NCBI RefSeq assembly: GCF_900103875.1
Contig: NZ_LT629705.1
Coordinates: forward strand, 2,551,001-2,615,000
DNA from: Pseudomonas arsenicoxydans
Lineage (GTDB): Bacteria; Pseudomonadota; Gammaproteobacteria; Pseudomonadales; Pseudomonadaceae
Direction: 5' to 3'
DNA length: 64,000 bases
This document shows positions 1-8,874 of the stretch, in pieces. The translations under genes were made by a program, and so were the position numbers. Position 1 is the first letter of the stretch; every line of letters starts with the position of its first letter. Below the pieces are notes generated by a model, which was not told the DNA's origin, searched no databases, and saw only the letters and a program-made list of their open reading frames with translations.

Positions 1-770
1 CGCTGATCCTCGCCGTCGTATTGCTGTTCTGGTTGCCGGAATCGGCGCGTTACCTGGTCGTGCGCAATCGCGGCACCGATAAAGTGCGCAAGACCCTGGC
101 CCCCATCGATCCGACCGTTGTCGCCCAAGCCTCGAGCTTCAGCGTACCGGAACAAAAAAGCGTGAAGGCGCGCAACGTGTTTGCGGTGATTTTCTCCGGC
201 ACCTACAGCACCGGCACCTTGTTGCTGTGGCTGACGTACTTCATGGGCCTGGTGATCGTTTACCTGTTGACGAGCTGGCTGCCGACGCTGATGCGTGACA
301 GCGGCGCGAGCATGGAGAAAGCAGCGTTCATTGGCGCACTGTTCCAGTTTGGCGGCGTTTTGAGCGCCGTGGGTGTGGGATGGGCGATGGACCGGTTCAA
401 TCCGCACAAGGTCATCGGCATTTTCTACCTGCTGGCCGGGGTGTTTGCCTACGCGGTAGGGCAGAGCCTGGGCAACATCACGCTCTTGGCGACGCTGGTG
501 CTGGTGGCCGGGATGTGCGTCAACGGCGCGCAGTCGGCGATGCCGTCGCTGGCCGCGCGGTTTTACCCGACTCAAGGGCGCGCGACCGGTGTCTCATGGA
601 TGCTGGGGATTGGCCGGTTTGGCGCGATCCTCGGGGCCTGGATGGGCGCGACGTTGCTCGGTTTGGGCTGGAGTTTCGAACAGGTGCTGACGGCGCTGGT
701 GATTCCGGCAGCCGTGGCGACCACCGCCGTGGTGATCAAGGGCATGGTCAGTCACGCGGATGCGACCTGA
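1..770 (+). CDS. pcaK: PcaK-like aromatic acid:H+ symporter, C-terminal part (5' end outside window)
   Basis: The reading frame is open to the left edge, so this is the last ~255 residues of a major facilitator protein. Several hydrophobic segments are visible, with the cytoplasmic loop GWAMDRFNPHK and the motif YPTQGRATGVSW that is typical of the aromatic acid:H+ symporter (AAHS) family, which imports 4-hydroxybenzoate and protocatechuate across the inner membrane. It precedes pcaI on the same strand, the place of pcaK in pseudomonad pca regions, so the substrate is inferred to be protocatechuate or 4-hydroxybenzoate. A hairpin follows the stop codon and separates it from pcaI. The family is fairly sure; the exact substrate is inferred from context. 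Another AAHS member such as a vanillate or benzoate transporter cannot be excluded. Confidence 0.8.
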   Translation, partial: LILAVVLLFWLPESARYLVVRNRGTDKVRKTLAPIDPTVVAQASSFSVPEQKSVKARNVFAVIFSGTYSTGTLLLWLTYFMGLVIVYLLTSWLPTLMRDSGASMEKAAFIGALFQFGGVLSAVGVGWAMDRFNPHKVIGIFYLLAGVFAYAVGQSLGNITLLATLVLVAGMCVNGAQSAMPSLAARFYPTQGRATGVSWMLGIGRFGAILGAWMGATLLGLGWSFEQVLTALVIPAAVATTAVVIKGMVSHADAT

Positions 771-789
771 CGGTATATGAGCGTTACTA

Positions 790-820
790 GATCGTTCCCA
801 CGCTCTGCGTGGGAACGATC
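790..820. repeat. Perfect 14-bp hairpin, short form of the GATCGTTCCCACGC repeat family
   Basis: Arms GATCGTTCCCACGC and GCGTGGGAACGATC are separated by 3 bases (TCT). It sits just after pcaK and could stop transcription or stabilise mRNA ends, but there is no T-run. Three ~100-bp relatives with the same outer arms occur at 5163-5266, 31035-31140 and 39767-39868. Confidence 0.85.
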
Positions 821-860
821 AGACGATCAAAGTCGACGATCGGTAGCCGAACAACAATCT

Positions 861-875
861 GTTCGATAAACGAAC
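861..875. promoter_or_regulatory. Putative PcaR (IclR-type) operator upstream of pcaI
   Basis: The 15-mer GTTCGATAAACGAAC is a palindrome with 5-bp arms (GTTCG/CGAAC) about 120 bases before the pcaI start. It closely resembles the 15-bp PcaR site described for the P. putida pcaIJ promoter as I recall it (GTTCGATAATCGCAC). A related string, GTCGATTATCGGATTG, follows at 881-896. The PcaR assignment is inferred; pcaR itself is not in the window. Confidence 0.55.
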
Positions 876-993
876 ACTCAGTCGATTATCGGATTGTTTG
901 ACGTTTTGCGCAGGCTTAATCTTCAGTCATTCCGGCGCAGCGCATCGCGCCTTTTTCTTCCACTGTCGGTTAATAAAAACGGGAGCCTGCCCC

Positions 994-1851
994 ATGGCTG
1001 AAATCCTTTCGCTGCACGACGCGGTGAAGCAGTTCGTCAACGACGGCGATACCGTCGCGCTCGAAGGCTTCACTCACCTGATCCCTACGGCGGCGGGTCA
1101 CGAAATCATTCGCCAGGGCAAGAAAGATCTGACGCTGGTGCGAATGACGCCTGACCTGATCTACGACCAGTTGATCGGCGCCGGTTGTGCTCGCAAGCTG
1201 ATTTTCTCCTGGGGCGGCAACCCGGGCGTCGGCTCGCTGCACCGTCTGCGTGATGCGGTCGAGAAGCAGTGGCCGCATGCGCTGGAAATCGAAGAGCACA
1301 GCCACGCCGACCTGGCCAATGCCTACGTCGCGGGTGCCTCTGGCCTGCCGTTCGCGGTGCTGCGAGCCTACGCTGGTTCCGACCTGCCGAAGGTCAACCC
1401 GCTGATCAAAACCGTGACCTGCCCATTCACCGGTGAAGCGTTGGCCGCCGTACCTTCGGTGCGCCCGGACATCACCGTGATCCACGCGCAGAAAGCCGAC
1501 CGCAAAGGCAACGTGCTGTTGTGGGGCATTCTCGGTGTGCAGAAAGAAGCTGCGCTGGCCGCCAAGCGTTGCATCGTGACCGTTGAAGAAATCGTCGACG
1601 ACCTCAATGCTCCGATGAACTCCTGCGTACTGCCGACCTGGGCCTTGAGCGCGGTCTGCCACGTCCCTGGCGGTGCGCATCCGTCCTACGCCCATGGGTA
1701 CAACGAACGCGACAACCGTTTCTACCAGGCTTGGGACCCGATTGCCCGCGACCGTGAAACCTTCACCGCGTGGATCAACGAATACATCCACGGCTGCGCT
1801 GACTTCAGCGAGTTCCAGGCCAAGCTGGCCGCTGCTTCGGAGGCCAAGTAA
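994..1851 (+). CDS. pcaI: 3-oxoadipate CoA-transferase subunit A
   Basis: Alpha subunit (285 aa) of the class I CoA transferase that moves CoA from succinyl-CoA to beta-ketoadipate, the next-to-last step of the pathway. The ATG at 994 is chosen because GGGAG lies 9 bases upstream and the protein then starts MAEILSLHDAV; the frame is open further upstream without typical sequence. It overlaps pcaJ by one base (TAATG), the usual arrangement for paired subunits. At 285 aa it is the long form that I recall from P. aeruginosa and from the CatI protein of P. knackmussii, rather than the ~231-aa P. putida PcaI. Family and role are well supported by order and partner genes. Confidence 0.93.
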   Translation: MAEILSLHDAVKQFVNDGDTVALEGFTHLIPTAAGHEIIRQGKKDLTLVRMTPDLIYDQLIGAGCARKLIFSWGGNPGVGSLHRLRDAVEKQWPHALEIEEHSHADLANAYVAGASGLPFAVLRAYAGSDLPKVNPLIKTVTCPFTGEALAAVPSVRPDITVIHAQKADRKGNVLLWGILGVQKEAALAAKRCIVTVEEIVDDLNAPMNSCVLPTWALSAVCHVPGGAHPSYAHGYNERDNRFYQAWDPIARDRETFTAWINEYIHGCADFSEFQAKLAAASEAK

Positions 1852-2630
1852 TGACTTACACCACCAATGAAATGATGACGGTTGCCGCCGCCCGCCGCCT
1901 GAAAAACGGCTCAGTGTGCTTCGTCGGCATCGGCCTGCCATCGAAAGCGGCCAACCTGGCGCGCCTGACGTCTTCGCCGGATGTCGTGCTGATCTACGAA
2001 TCGGGTCCGATCGGTGCCAAGCCAAGCGTATTGCCGCTGTCGATCGGTGACGGCGAGCTGGCCGAAACCGCTGACACCGTCGTCCCGACCGGTGAGATTT
2101 TTCGCTATTGGCTGCAGGGCGGGCGCATTGACGTCGGTTTCCTCGGCGCCGCGCAGGTCGACCGCTTCGGCAACATCAACACCACAGTGGTTGGCGATTA
2201 CCACGCGCCGAAAGTCCGCCTGCCGGGTGCGGGCGGTGCGCCGGAGATCGCCGGTTCGGCCAAAAGCGTGCTGATCATTCTCAAACAGTCAGCGCGTTCC
2301 TTCGTCGACAAACTCGACTTCATTACGTCGGTCGGCCACGGCGAAGGCGGCGACTCGCGCAAGCGTCTCGGCCTGCCGGGCGCGGGCCCTGTCGGCATCA
2401 TTACCGACCTGTGCATCATGGAGCCGGAAGCCGGCACCCATGAATTCGTGGTCACCGCACTGCACCCGGGCGTGACCCGCGAGCAAGTGACCGCCGCCAC
2501 CGGCTGGGCGATTCGCTTTGCCGAAACCGTGGAAAACACCGCCGAGCCGACCGAGGTCGAATTGAAGGCGCTCAGGGATCTGGAAGCGCGCACTGCCGCC
2601 GCCCACGGCCAAGCACCCGGAGAAGCATGA
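1851..2630 (+). CDS. pcaJ: 3-oxoadipate CoA-transferase subunit B
   Basis: Beta subunit (259 aa) of beta-ketoadipate:succinyl-CoA transferase. Glu50 in the motif YESGPIG is the expected catalytic glutamate that forms the glutamyl-CoA thioester in this family. The start overlaps the pcaI stop, and its own stop overlaps the pcaF start (ATGATG), so pcaI, pcaJ and pcaF should be translationally coupled. Length fits the long-form CatJ/PcaJ subunit. Together with pcaI it makes beta-ketoadipyl-CoA for the thiolase next door. Confidence 0.94.
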   Translation: MTYTTNEMMTVAAARRLKNGSVCFVGIGLPSKAANLARLTSSPDVVLIYESGPIGAKPSVLPLSIGDGELAETADTVVPTGEIFRYWLQGGRIDVGFLGAAQVDRFGNINTTVVGDYHAPKVRLPGAGGAPEIAGSAKSVLIILKQSARSFVDKLDFITSVGHGEGGDSRKRLGLPGAGPVGIITDLCIMEPEAGTHEFVVTALHPGVTREQVTAATGWAIRFAETVENTAEPTEVELKALRDLEARTAAAHGQAPGEA

Positions 2631-3832
2631 TGCGTGACGTTTATATTTGCGACGCGATTCGCACCCCCATCGGCCGTTTCGGCGGTGGCCTGTCGGCGGT
2701 GCGCGCCGACGACTTGGCCGCCGTGCCGATCAAGGCGTTGATGGAGCGCAACCCATCCGTGGACTGGAACGCGGTGGACGAAGTGTTCCTCGGCTGCGCC
2801 AACCAGGCCGGTGAAGACAACCGCAACGTGGCGCGTATGGCGCTGCTGTTGGCGGGGCTGCCGGAAACCATTCCGGGCGTGACCCTCAACCGTCTCTGCG
2901 CTTCCGGGATGGATGCCATCGGCACCGCATTCCGTGCCATCGCCAGCGGTGAAATGGAGTTGGCGATTGCCGGCGGCGTCGAGTCGATGTCCCGCGCACC
3001 GTTTGTGATGGGCAAGGCTGATGCGGCGTTCTCGCGCAACATGAAGCTGGAAGACACCACCATCGGCTGGCGCTTCATCAATCCGTTGATGAAAGCCCAA
3101 TACGGTGTCGATGCGATGCCGCAGACCGCCGACAACGTGGCCGACGATTACCAAGTGTCCCGCGAAGATCAGGACGCTTTCGCGCTGCGTAGCCAGCAAC
3201 GGACAGCCGCCGCGCAAGCTGCAGGATTTTTCGCTGAAGAAATCGTTGAAGTGCGCATTGCCCACAAAAAAGGGGAAACCGTCGTCAGCCAGGATGAACA
3301 TCCTCGCGCCGACACCACCCTGGAAACCCTGGCGAAACTGAAACCGGTCAACGGTCCCGATAAAACGGTCACTGCCGGTAACGCATCGGGTGTGAACGAT
3401 GGTGCCGCGGCGCTGATCCTGGCCTCGGCCGAAGCAGTGAAAAAACACGGTCTGACTGCCCGCGCCAAAGTGCTGGGCATGGCAAGTGCCGGTGTAGCGC
3501 CTCGGGTCATGGGGATTGGCCCGGTCCCGGCGGTGCGCAAACTGACCGAGCGCCTCGGTCTGGCCGTCAGCGATTTCGACGTGATCGAACTCAACGAAGC
3601 GTTCGCCAGCCAAGGCCTGGCGGTGCTGCGTGAATTGGGGCTGGCGGATGACGCGGCGCAGGTCAACCCGAACGGTGGCGCCATTGCTTTGGGCCATCCG
3701 CTGGGCATGAGCGGTGCGCGCCTGGTGCTGACTGCGTTGCATCAGCTGGAAAAAAACGGTGGCAAGAAAGGTCTGGCGACCATGTGTGTCGGCGTCGGCC
3801 AGGGTCTGGCCTTGGCGATCGAACGCGTCTGA
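2627..3832 (+). CDS. pcaF: 3-oxoadipyl-CoA thiolase
   Basis: Thiolase of 400-401 aa that splits beta-ketoadipyl-CoA into succinyl-CoA and acetyl-CoA, the last step of the pathway. Visible features are the N-terminal start [18 protein letters not shown], the nucleophile Cys91 in [10 protein letters not shown], the [10 protein letters not shown] histidine motif and the C-terminal CVGVGQG cysteine motif. Two adjacent ATGs (2627 and 2630) are possible starts; both overlap the pcaJ stop. It is followed after 36 bases by pcaH. The identity to PcaF rather than a generic acetyl-CoA acetyltransferase rests on the operon and on the close match of the N-terminus to remembered Pseudomonas PcaF. Confidence 0.95.
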   Translation: MMRDVYICDAIRTPIGRFGGGLSAVRADDLAAVPIKALMERNPSVDWNAVDEVFLGCANQAGEDNRNVARMALLLAGLPETIPGVTLNRLCASGMDAIGTAFRAIASGEMELAIAGGVESMSRAPFVMGKADAAFSRNMKLEDTTIGWRFINPLMKAQYGVDAMPQTADNVADDYQVSREDQDAFALRSQQRTAAAQAAGFFAEEIVEVRIAHKKGETVVSQDEHPRADTTLETLAKLKPVNGPDKTVTAGNASGVNDGAAALILASAEAVKKHGLTARAKVLGMASAGVAPRVMGIGPVPAVRKLTERLGLAVSDFDVIELNEAFASQGLAVLRELGLADDAAQVNPNGGAIALGHPLGMSGARLVLTALHQLEKNGGKKGLATMCVGVGQGLALAIERV

Positions 3833-3868
3833 CGCGCAGCAGTGACAATAAGAACATAGGAAAGTGAA

Positions 3869-4573
3869 ATGACTGACAAGCCTGGTTACCGCCGTCCGCA
3901 GGAAGGCACTCAGCCTGACTACCTGCACCCAGCCTATCAATCCACCAACCGTCGCTCGCCGTCCAAGCCGTTGGTGTTTTTGCCCCATTCGTTGTCGGAA
4001 ATCACCGGCCCGACAGTCGGTGCAGAGCGCGTCAACGAGAAGGACAATGACCTGACCGCCCAGCACAAGGGCGAGCCTTTGGGCGAGCGCATCATCATTC
4101 ATGGCCGTGTGCTGGATGAAAACGGTCTTGCGGTGCCGGGGATTCTGGTTGAGATCTGGCAGGCCAACGCCGCCGGTCGCTACAACCATGACCGCGACCT
4201 GCACGATGCGCCGCTGGACCCGAACTTCACCGGGACCGGCCGCACCGTGACCGACGCCGATGGCTGGTATCAATTCCAGACCATCAAGCCCGGCGCCTAT
4301 CCGTGGGGCAACCACCACAATGCCTGGCGCCCGGCGCACATCCATTTCTCACTGTTCGGACCGAGCATCCTGACGCGTCTGGTCACGCAAATGTATTTCC
4401 CGGGCGACCCGCTACTGGCTTATGACCCGATCTACAACTGCGTGCCCGATACCAGCGCCAAAGAGCGCTTGATCGCCAGTTTCGACCTGGAAAAAACCAT
4501 CCCTTCCTATGCCCTCGGTTATCGTTGGGACATCGTCTTGCGCGGCCGCGATGCCACGCCGATGGAGAAATAA
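3869..4573 (+). CDS. pcaH: Protocatechuate 3,4-dioxygenase beta subunit
   Basis: Beta subunit (234 aa) of the intradiol dioxygenase that opens the ring of protocatechuate to 3-carboxy-cis,cis-muconate. The non-haem Fe(III) ligands are all present: Tyr105 (GRYNHD), Tyr144 (GAYPW), His157 and His159 (PAHIH), each exactly three lower than the numbering I recall for P. putida (108, 147, 160, 162). A ribosome site (AGGAAAG) lies before the ATG. pcaG follows after one base. In P. aeruginosa pcaHG are, as I recall, at a separate locus; here they are inside the pcaIJF-TBDC string. Confidence 0.96.
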   Translation: MTDKPGYRRPQEGTQPDYLHPAYQSTNRRSPSKPLVFLPHSLSEITGPTVGAERVNEKDNDLTAQHKGEPLGERIIIHGRVLDENGLAVPGILVEIWQANAAGRYNHDRDLHDAPLDPNFTGTGRTVTDADGWYQFQTIKPGAYPWGNHHNAWRPAHIHFSLFGPSILTRLVTQMYFPGDPLLAYDPIYNCVPDTSAKERLIASFDLEKTIPSYALGYRWDIVLRGRDATPMEK

Positions 4574-4574
4574 G

Positions 4575-5141
4575 ATGACGCTGACTGCGACCACGTCCCA
4601 CACCGTCGGACCTTACTACCACATCGGCCTGACCTGGCTGAACCGCGAAAACCTGACCGTCGAACACACCCTGGGCGAGCGCGTAGCGATCACCGGGCAA
4701 GTCATCGACGGCAATGGCGATATCGTCAACGACGCGATGCTGGAAATCTGGCAAGCCAATGCTGCCGGTAAGTACGACCACCCGGAAGACGATCAGGACA
4801 AACCGCTGGACCCGAACTTCGAAGGTTTTGGCCGGGTGCCGGTGGATGCCGAAGGGCGCTTCCGTTTCACCACCATCAAGCCTGGAACCGTGGAGGGCCT
4901 GAAGGGCTCGACTCAGGCACCGCATCTGGTGGTGCTGGTGTTTGCTCGCGGGTTGGTCAAGCACCTGCTGACGCGGATTTATTTCGACGCAGAACCAGCC
5001 AATGTGGCTGATCCGCTGCTCGAATGTGTACCGGCTGAACGCCGCGGTACGTTGCTGGCGAAGCAGGATGCGAGCGGTGTCTACCAGTGGAACGTGATCC
5101 TGCAGGGCACCGATGCCGAGACGGTGTTCTTCGATTATTGA
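4575..5141 (+). CDS. pcaG: Protocatechuate 3,4-dioxygenase alpha subunit
   Basis: Alpha subunit (188 aa) that pairs with PcaH. It shares the fold of the beta subunit (compare LEIWQANAAGKYDHPED with the PcaH copy) but lacks the iron ligands at the two histidine positions, having GSTQAPHLVVLVFARG instead, as expected for the non-catalytic subunit, which helps shape the substrate pocket. The ATG at 4575 (MTLTATTSHTVGPYY) begins two bases after the pcaH stop codon; the frame extends upstream into pcaH but without a better start. A 104-bp inverted-repeat element separates it from pcaT. Confidence 0.95.
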   Translation: MTLTATTSHTVGPYYHIGLTWLNRENLTVEHTLGERVAITGQVIDGNGDIVNDAMLEIWQANAAGKYDHPEDDQDKPLDPNFEGFGRVPVDAEGRFRFTTIKPGTVEGLKGSTQAPHLVVLVFARGLVKHLLTRIYFDAEPANVADPLLECVPAERRGTLLAKQDASGVYQWNVILQGTDAETVFFDY

Positions 5142-5162
5142 TTGATCACCGCAAACCCTGCT

Positions 5163-5266
5163 GATCGTTCCCACGCTCTGCGTGGGAATGCATCCCGTGA
5201 CGCTCTGCGTCACAGTGGACGCGGAGCGTCCATGGCGGCATTCCCACGCAGAGCGTGGGAACGATC
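5163..5266. repeat. 104-bp compound inverted repeat (GATCGTTCCCACGC family) inside the pca operon
   Basis: Outer arms GATCGTTCCCACGCTCTGCG and CGCAGAGCGTGGGAACGATC are perfectly complementary, and the arms continue inward as GTGGGAATGC / GCATTCCCAC. The inner part contains two smaller hairpins, CCCGTGACGC..GCGTCAC and GGACGC..GCGTCC. It lies in the 205-base gap between pcaG and pcaT. Copies with the same plan are at 31035 and 39767. It looks like a mobile-type REP/BIME element; an effect on operon mRNA is possible. Confidence 0.85.
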
Positions 5267-5346
5267 GGAATGAAGACTGCATCTGCGGAACGGGACTATT
5301 GCGAAGTGTGTCTAGACTCTCACTGTCCCCATTGAGTAAAAAAATA

Positions 5347-6651
5347 ATGACTACACCCACGGCTACCCCCGTTCATTACACCGGCGAAGAGCGCAGCAAG
5401 CGGATCTTCGCCATTGTCGGTGCCTCGTCCGGCAACCTCGTGGAATGGTTCGACTTCTACGTGTATGCCTTTTGCGCGATTTATTTCGCCCCTGCCTTTT
5501 TCCCGTCCGATAACCCGACGGTGCAGCTGGTCAACACGGCGGGCGTGTTCGCCGCCGGGTTCCTGATGCGACCCATTGGCGGCTGGATTTTCGGCCGGGT
5601 GGCGGATAAGCACGGGCGCAAGAATTCGATGCTGATCTCGATTCTGATGATGTGCTTCGGTTCGTTGCTTATTGCTTGCCTGCCGACCTACAAGGACATC
5701 GGTGTCTGGGCACCGGTCATGCTGTTGTTCGCGCGTCTGATCCAGGGCCTGTCGGTGGGCGGCGAGTACGGCACCACCGCGACCTACATGAGTGAAATCG
5801 CCCTCAAGGGCCAGCGCGGTTTCTTTGCCTCGTTCCAGTACGTGACGCTGATTGGCGGCCAACTGTTGGCGGTGTCGCTGGTGGTGATCCTGCAACAGTT
5901 CCTCACCGAAGATGACTTGCGTGCCTACGGCTGGCGGATCCCGTTTGTGGTCGGTGCGGCGGCGGCGCTGATTTCGCTGTTCCTGCGTCGTACGCTCAAG
6001 GAAACCACCAGCAAGGAAATGCGTGAAAACAAGGACGCTGGCAGCATCACCGCCTTGTTCCGCGATCACAAGGCAGCTTTTATCACCGTGCTCGGTTACA
6101 CCGCCGGTGGCTCGCTGATTTTCTACACCTTCACGACTTACATGCAGAAGTACCTGGTGAACACCGCCGGCATGCAGGCCAAGACCGCCAGCTACATCAT
6201 GACCGGCGCGCTCTTCCTTTATATGTGCATGCAGCCGCTGTTCGGCATGCTCGCGGACAAGATCGGTCGTCGTAATTCCATGCTCTGGTTCGGCGCCCTC
6301 GGGACGCTGTTCACCGTGCCGATCCTGCTCAGCCTGAAAAGTATCAGCAGCCCGTTCCTGGCCTTTGTGCTGATTACCGTGGCGCTGGCGATCGTCAGTT
6401 TCTACACCTCCATCAGTGGCCTGGTAAAAGCCGAGATGTTCCCGCCCGAAGTGCGCGCACTGGGTGTCGGCCTGGCATACGCGGTGGCCAATGCGATCTT
6501 CGGCGGTTCAGCGGAATACGTGGCCCTGAGCCTCAAGGCCGGCGGTATGGAAAACTCCTTCTACTGGTACGTGACGGTGATGATGGCGGTGGCGTTCCTG
6601 TTCAGCCTGCGCTTGCCGAAAGAGGCGAAATACCTGCACCACGACCTTTGA
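5347..6651 (+). CDS. pcaT: PcaT-like dicarboxylate/beta-ketoadipate MFS transporter
   Basis: Inner-membrane symporter (434 aa) of the metabolite:H+ symporter family (relatives of KgtP), with about 12 hydrophobic segments. Landmarks are the N-terminal [15 protein letters not shown], the loop [13 protein letters not shown] between helices 2 and 3, and [15 protein letters not shown]. In pca clusters this member is PcaT, taking up beta-ketoadipate or related acids. The ATG at 5347 gives the usual start [22 protein letters not shown]; the frame runs upstream through the repeat element, which is not coding. A hairpin (6661-6679) and pcaB follow. Confidence 0.9.
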   Translation: MTTPTATPVHYTGEERSKRIFAIVGASSGNLVEWFDFYVYAFCAIYFAPAFFPSDNPTVQLVNTAGVFAAGFLMRPIGGWIFGRVADKHGRKNSMLISILMMCFGSLLIACLPTYKDIGVWAPVMLLFARLIQGLSVGGEYGTTATYMSEIALKGQRGFFASFQYVTLIGGQLLAVSLVVILQQFLTEDDLRAYGWRIPFVVGAAAALISLFLRRTLKETTSKEMRENKDAGSITALFRDHKAAFITVLGYTAGGSLIFYTFTTYMQKYLVNTAGMQAKTASYIMTGALFLYMCMQPLFGMLADKIGRRNSMLWFGALGTLFTVPILLSLKSISSPFLAFVLITVALAIVSFYTSISGLVKAEMFPPEVRALGVGLAYAVANAIFGGSAEYVALSLKAGGMENSFYWYVTVMMAVAFLFSLRLPKEAKYLHHDL

Positions 6652-6660
6652 TTTATCCGC

Positions 6661-6679
6661 GTGGGCCACATTGGCCCAC
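6661..6679. repeat. 8-bp perfect hairpin between pcaT and pcaB
   Basis: Arms GTGGGCCA and TGGCCCAC flank CAT. There is no following T-run, so it is not a classic terminator; it may protect or pause the mRNA between the two genes. Confidence 0.6.
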
Positions 6680-6696
6680 GCCTTCAGGGATTGTTT

Positions 6697-8061
6697 ATGA
6701 ACCAGCGACCGGGCAATCAATTGTTCGATGCCTATTTCACTGCCCGCGACATGCGTGAAGTGTTCTGCGATCAGGGCCGGGTTCAGGCCATGCTCGATGT
6801 CGAAGCAGCATTGGCACGAGCGCAAGCGCGAGTCGGCTTGATTCCACACACCGCTGTTGCGCCTATCGAAGCGGCCTGTCAGGCCGGGTTTTACGACTTT
6901 GCCGCGTTGGGCGAGGCGATTGCCACGGCCGGTAATTCGGCAATTCCGCTGGTCAAGGCATTGGGCAAGCACATTGCCGCCAACGATGCCGAGGCTGAGC
7001 GTTACGTGCATTTGGGCGCCACCAGTCAGGACGTGATGGACACCGGCCTGGTGTTGCAACTGCGCCAGGCGCTGGCGTTGATCGAATGTGATCTGGCGCA
7101 GCTGGGCGAAACGTTGGCCACCCAAGCGTTGCGCTACGTCGCCACTCCGCTGGCTGGCCGCACCTGGTTGCAACATGCGACGCCCGTCACCCTGGGCATG
7201 AAAATCGCCGGATGGCTGGGCGCGGTCAGCCGCAGCCGCCAACGGCTGCAAGAACTCAAGCCGCGGCTGTTGGTGCTGCAATTTGGCGGCGCTTCCGGGA
7301 CCCTCGCGGCCCTCGGCGACCAGGCCATGCCGATTGCCGAAGCCTTGGCCGGTGAGCTGCAGCTGACGTTGCCGGAGCAACCCTGGCACACCCAGCGTGA
7401 TCGTCTGGTGGAGTTCGGCTCGGTGCTGGGTTTGATCGCCGGTAGCCTCGGCAAGCTCGGCCGTGACATCAGCCTGTTAATGCAGACCGAAGCGGGGGAA
7501 GTGTTCGAACCCGCGGCGCCGGGCAAGGGCGGTTCTTCGACCATGCCGCACAAACGCAACCCCGTGGGCGCGGCGGTGCTGATCGGTGCGGCCACTCGCG
7601 TACCCGGTTTGCTCTCGACCCTGTTCAGCGCGATGCCCCAGGAACACGAACGCAGCCTGGGTTTGTGGCATGCCGAGTGGGAAACCCTGCCGGAGATTTG
7701 CTGCCTGGTGTCGGGCAGCCTGAAACAGGCGTTGCTGGTGGCCGATTCTCTGGAAGTGGACGCCGAACGCATGGCCCGCAACCTCGACCTGACCCAGGGC
7801 CTGGTGCTCGCCGAAGCGGTGAGCATCGTCCTGGCCCAGCGGGTTGGTCGCGATACTGCACACCATTTGCTGGAACAGTGTTGCAAACGCGCCGTGGCGC
7901 AACAGCGTCATCTGCGTGCGGTACTGGGTGAGGAACCGCAAGTGACCGCCCAGCTTTCTGCCGCTGAACTGGATCGTCTGATGGACCCCGCCAACTACCT
8001 CGGCCAGGCCCATACCTGGGTCGAGCGGGCGGTGGCTGAACATTCTGCATTGACTGCCTGA
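6697..8061 (+). CDS. pcaB: 3-carboxy-cis,cis-muconate cycloisomerase
   Basis: Enzyme of the fumarase/aspartase superfamily (454 aa) that lactonises 3-carboxy-cis,cis-muconate to 4-carboxymuconolactone. The superfamily signature GSSTMPHKRNP is seen at about residues 277-287, and HLGATSQDVMDT at about 107-118. The ATG at 6697 follows AGGGA with a 6-base spacer; an upstream in-frame alternative lies inside the hairpin. pcaD follows after 11 bases. The length fits the Pseudomonas protein. Adenylosuccinate lyase is the main look-alike, but the operon settles the role. Confidence 0.95.
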   Translation: MNQRPGNQLFDAYFTARDMREVFCDQGRVQAMLDVEAALARAQARVGLIPHTAVAPIEAACQAGFYDFAALGEAIATAGNSAIPLVKALGKHIAANDAEAERYVHLGATSQDVMDTGLVLQLRQALALIECDLAQLGETLATQALRYVATPLAGRTWLQHATPVTLGMKIAGWLGAVSRSRQRLQELKPRLLVLQFGGASGTLAALGDQAMPIAEALAGELQLTLPEQPWHTQRDRLVEFGSVLGLIAGSLGKLGRDISLLMQTEAGEVFEPAAPGKGGSSTMPHKRNPVGAAVLIGAATRVPGLLSTLFSAMPQEHERSLGLWHAEWETLPEICCLVSGSLKQALLVADSLEVDAERMARNLDLTQGLVLAEAVSIVLAQRVGRDTAHHLLEQCCKRAVAQQRHLRAVLGEEPQVTAQLSAAELDRLMDPANYLGQAHTWVERAVAEHSALTA

Positions 8062-8072
8062 AGGAGATTGCT

Positions 8073-8864
8073 GTGGCTTTCGTACAACTCGCCGATGGCG
8101 AACTGCACTACCAAATTCAAGGGCCGGTCGACGCGCCCGTACTGGTGCTTTCCAACTCGTTGGGCACCGACCTGCACATGTGGGACGCGCAGATGGCGGC
8201 GTTCGCCGAGCATTTTCGCGTGCTGCGTTTCGACACCCGGGGCCACGGCAAATCGCTGGTGACGCCGGGGCCTTACAGCATCGAGCAATTGGGGCATGAC
8301 GTGCTGGCGCTGCTGGATGCGCTGAACATAGAACGCGCACATTTCTGCGGGTTGTCGATGGGCGGTTTGATCGGCCAGTGGCTGGGGATCAACGCCGGCC
8401 AACGCCTGAATAAACTGGTGGTGTGCAACACCGCCGCGAAAATCGGCGATCCGTCGGTGTGGAACCCACGGATCGAAACCGTGTTGCGTGACGGTCCGGC
8501 TGCGATGGTCGCTTTGCGCGATGCCTCGATTGCGCGCTGGTTCACCGCCGATTTTGCCCAAGCCAATCCGGCGGTGGCGAAGCAGATCACTGACATGCTC
8601 GCGGCCACCTCGCCTGAGGGCTATGCGGCCAACTGCGCTGCCGTGCGTGATGCCGATTTCCGCGATCAGCTGTCTGCGATCAAGGTGCCGCTGCTGGTCA
8701 TCGCCGGCACCGAAGACGCGGTCACGCCGCCGTCCGGCGGGCACTTCATTCAGGAGCACGTGCAGGGCGCCGAGTACGCCGAGTTCTACGCTGCGCACTT
8801 GTCCAACGTCCAGGCCGGCGACGCTTTCAGCGCGCGGGTGTTGGCATTTCTGGCTGGCCACTGA
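8073..8864 (+). CDS. pcaD: 3-oxoadipate enol-lactonase
   Basis: Alpha/beta hydrolase (263 aa) that opens beta-ketoadipate enol-lactone to beta-ketoadipate. The nucleophile elbow is GLSMGG with Ser95; Asp215 (AGTEDAVTP) and His242 (AAHLSN) fit the rest of the triad; the oxyanion region is SNSLGTDLHMW. It starts with GTG at 8073 behind a strong AAGGAG. It is a separate gene from pcaC, as in other pseudomonads, and unlike the fused PcaDC (PcaL) form of actinobacteria. Confidence 0.95.
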   Translation: MAFVQLADGELHYQIQGPVDAPVLVLSNSLGTDLHMWDAQMAAFAEHFRVLRFDTRGHGKSLVTPGPYSIEQLGHDVLALLDALNIERAHFCGLSMGGLIGQWLGINAGQRLNKLVVCNTAAKIGDPSVWNPRIETVLRDGPAAMVALRDASIARWFTADFAQANPAVAKQITDMLAATSPEGYAANCAAVRDADFRDQLSAIKVPLLVIAGTEDAVTPPSGGHFIQEHVQGAEYAEFYAAHLSNVQAGDAFSARVLAFLAGH

Positions 8865-8874
8865 GGATTTTTTT

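Noticed and set aside
2198..4345. A 715-codon open frame on the - strand across pcaJ, pcaF and pcaH
   Set aside because: It is exactly antisense to three well-identified genes, has no family-like sequence and is rich in Arg, Gly and His, as expected for the mirror of a high-GC coding strand.
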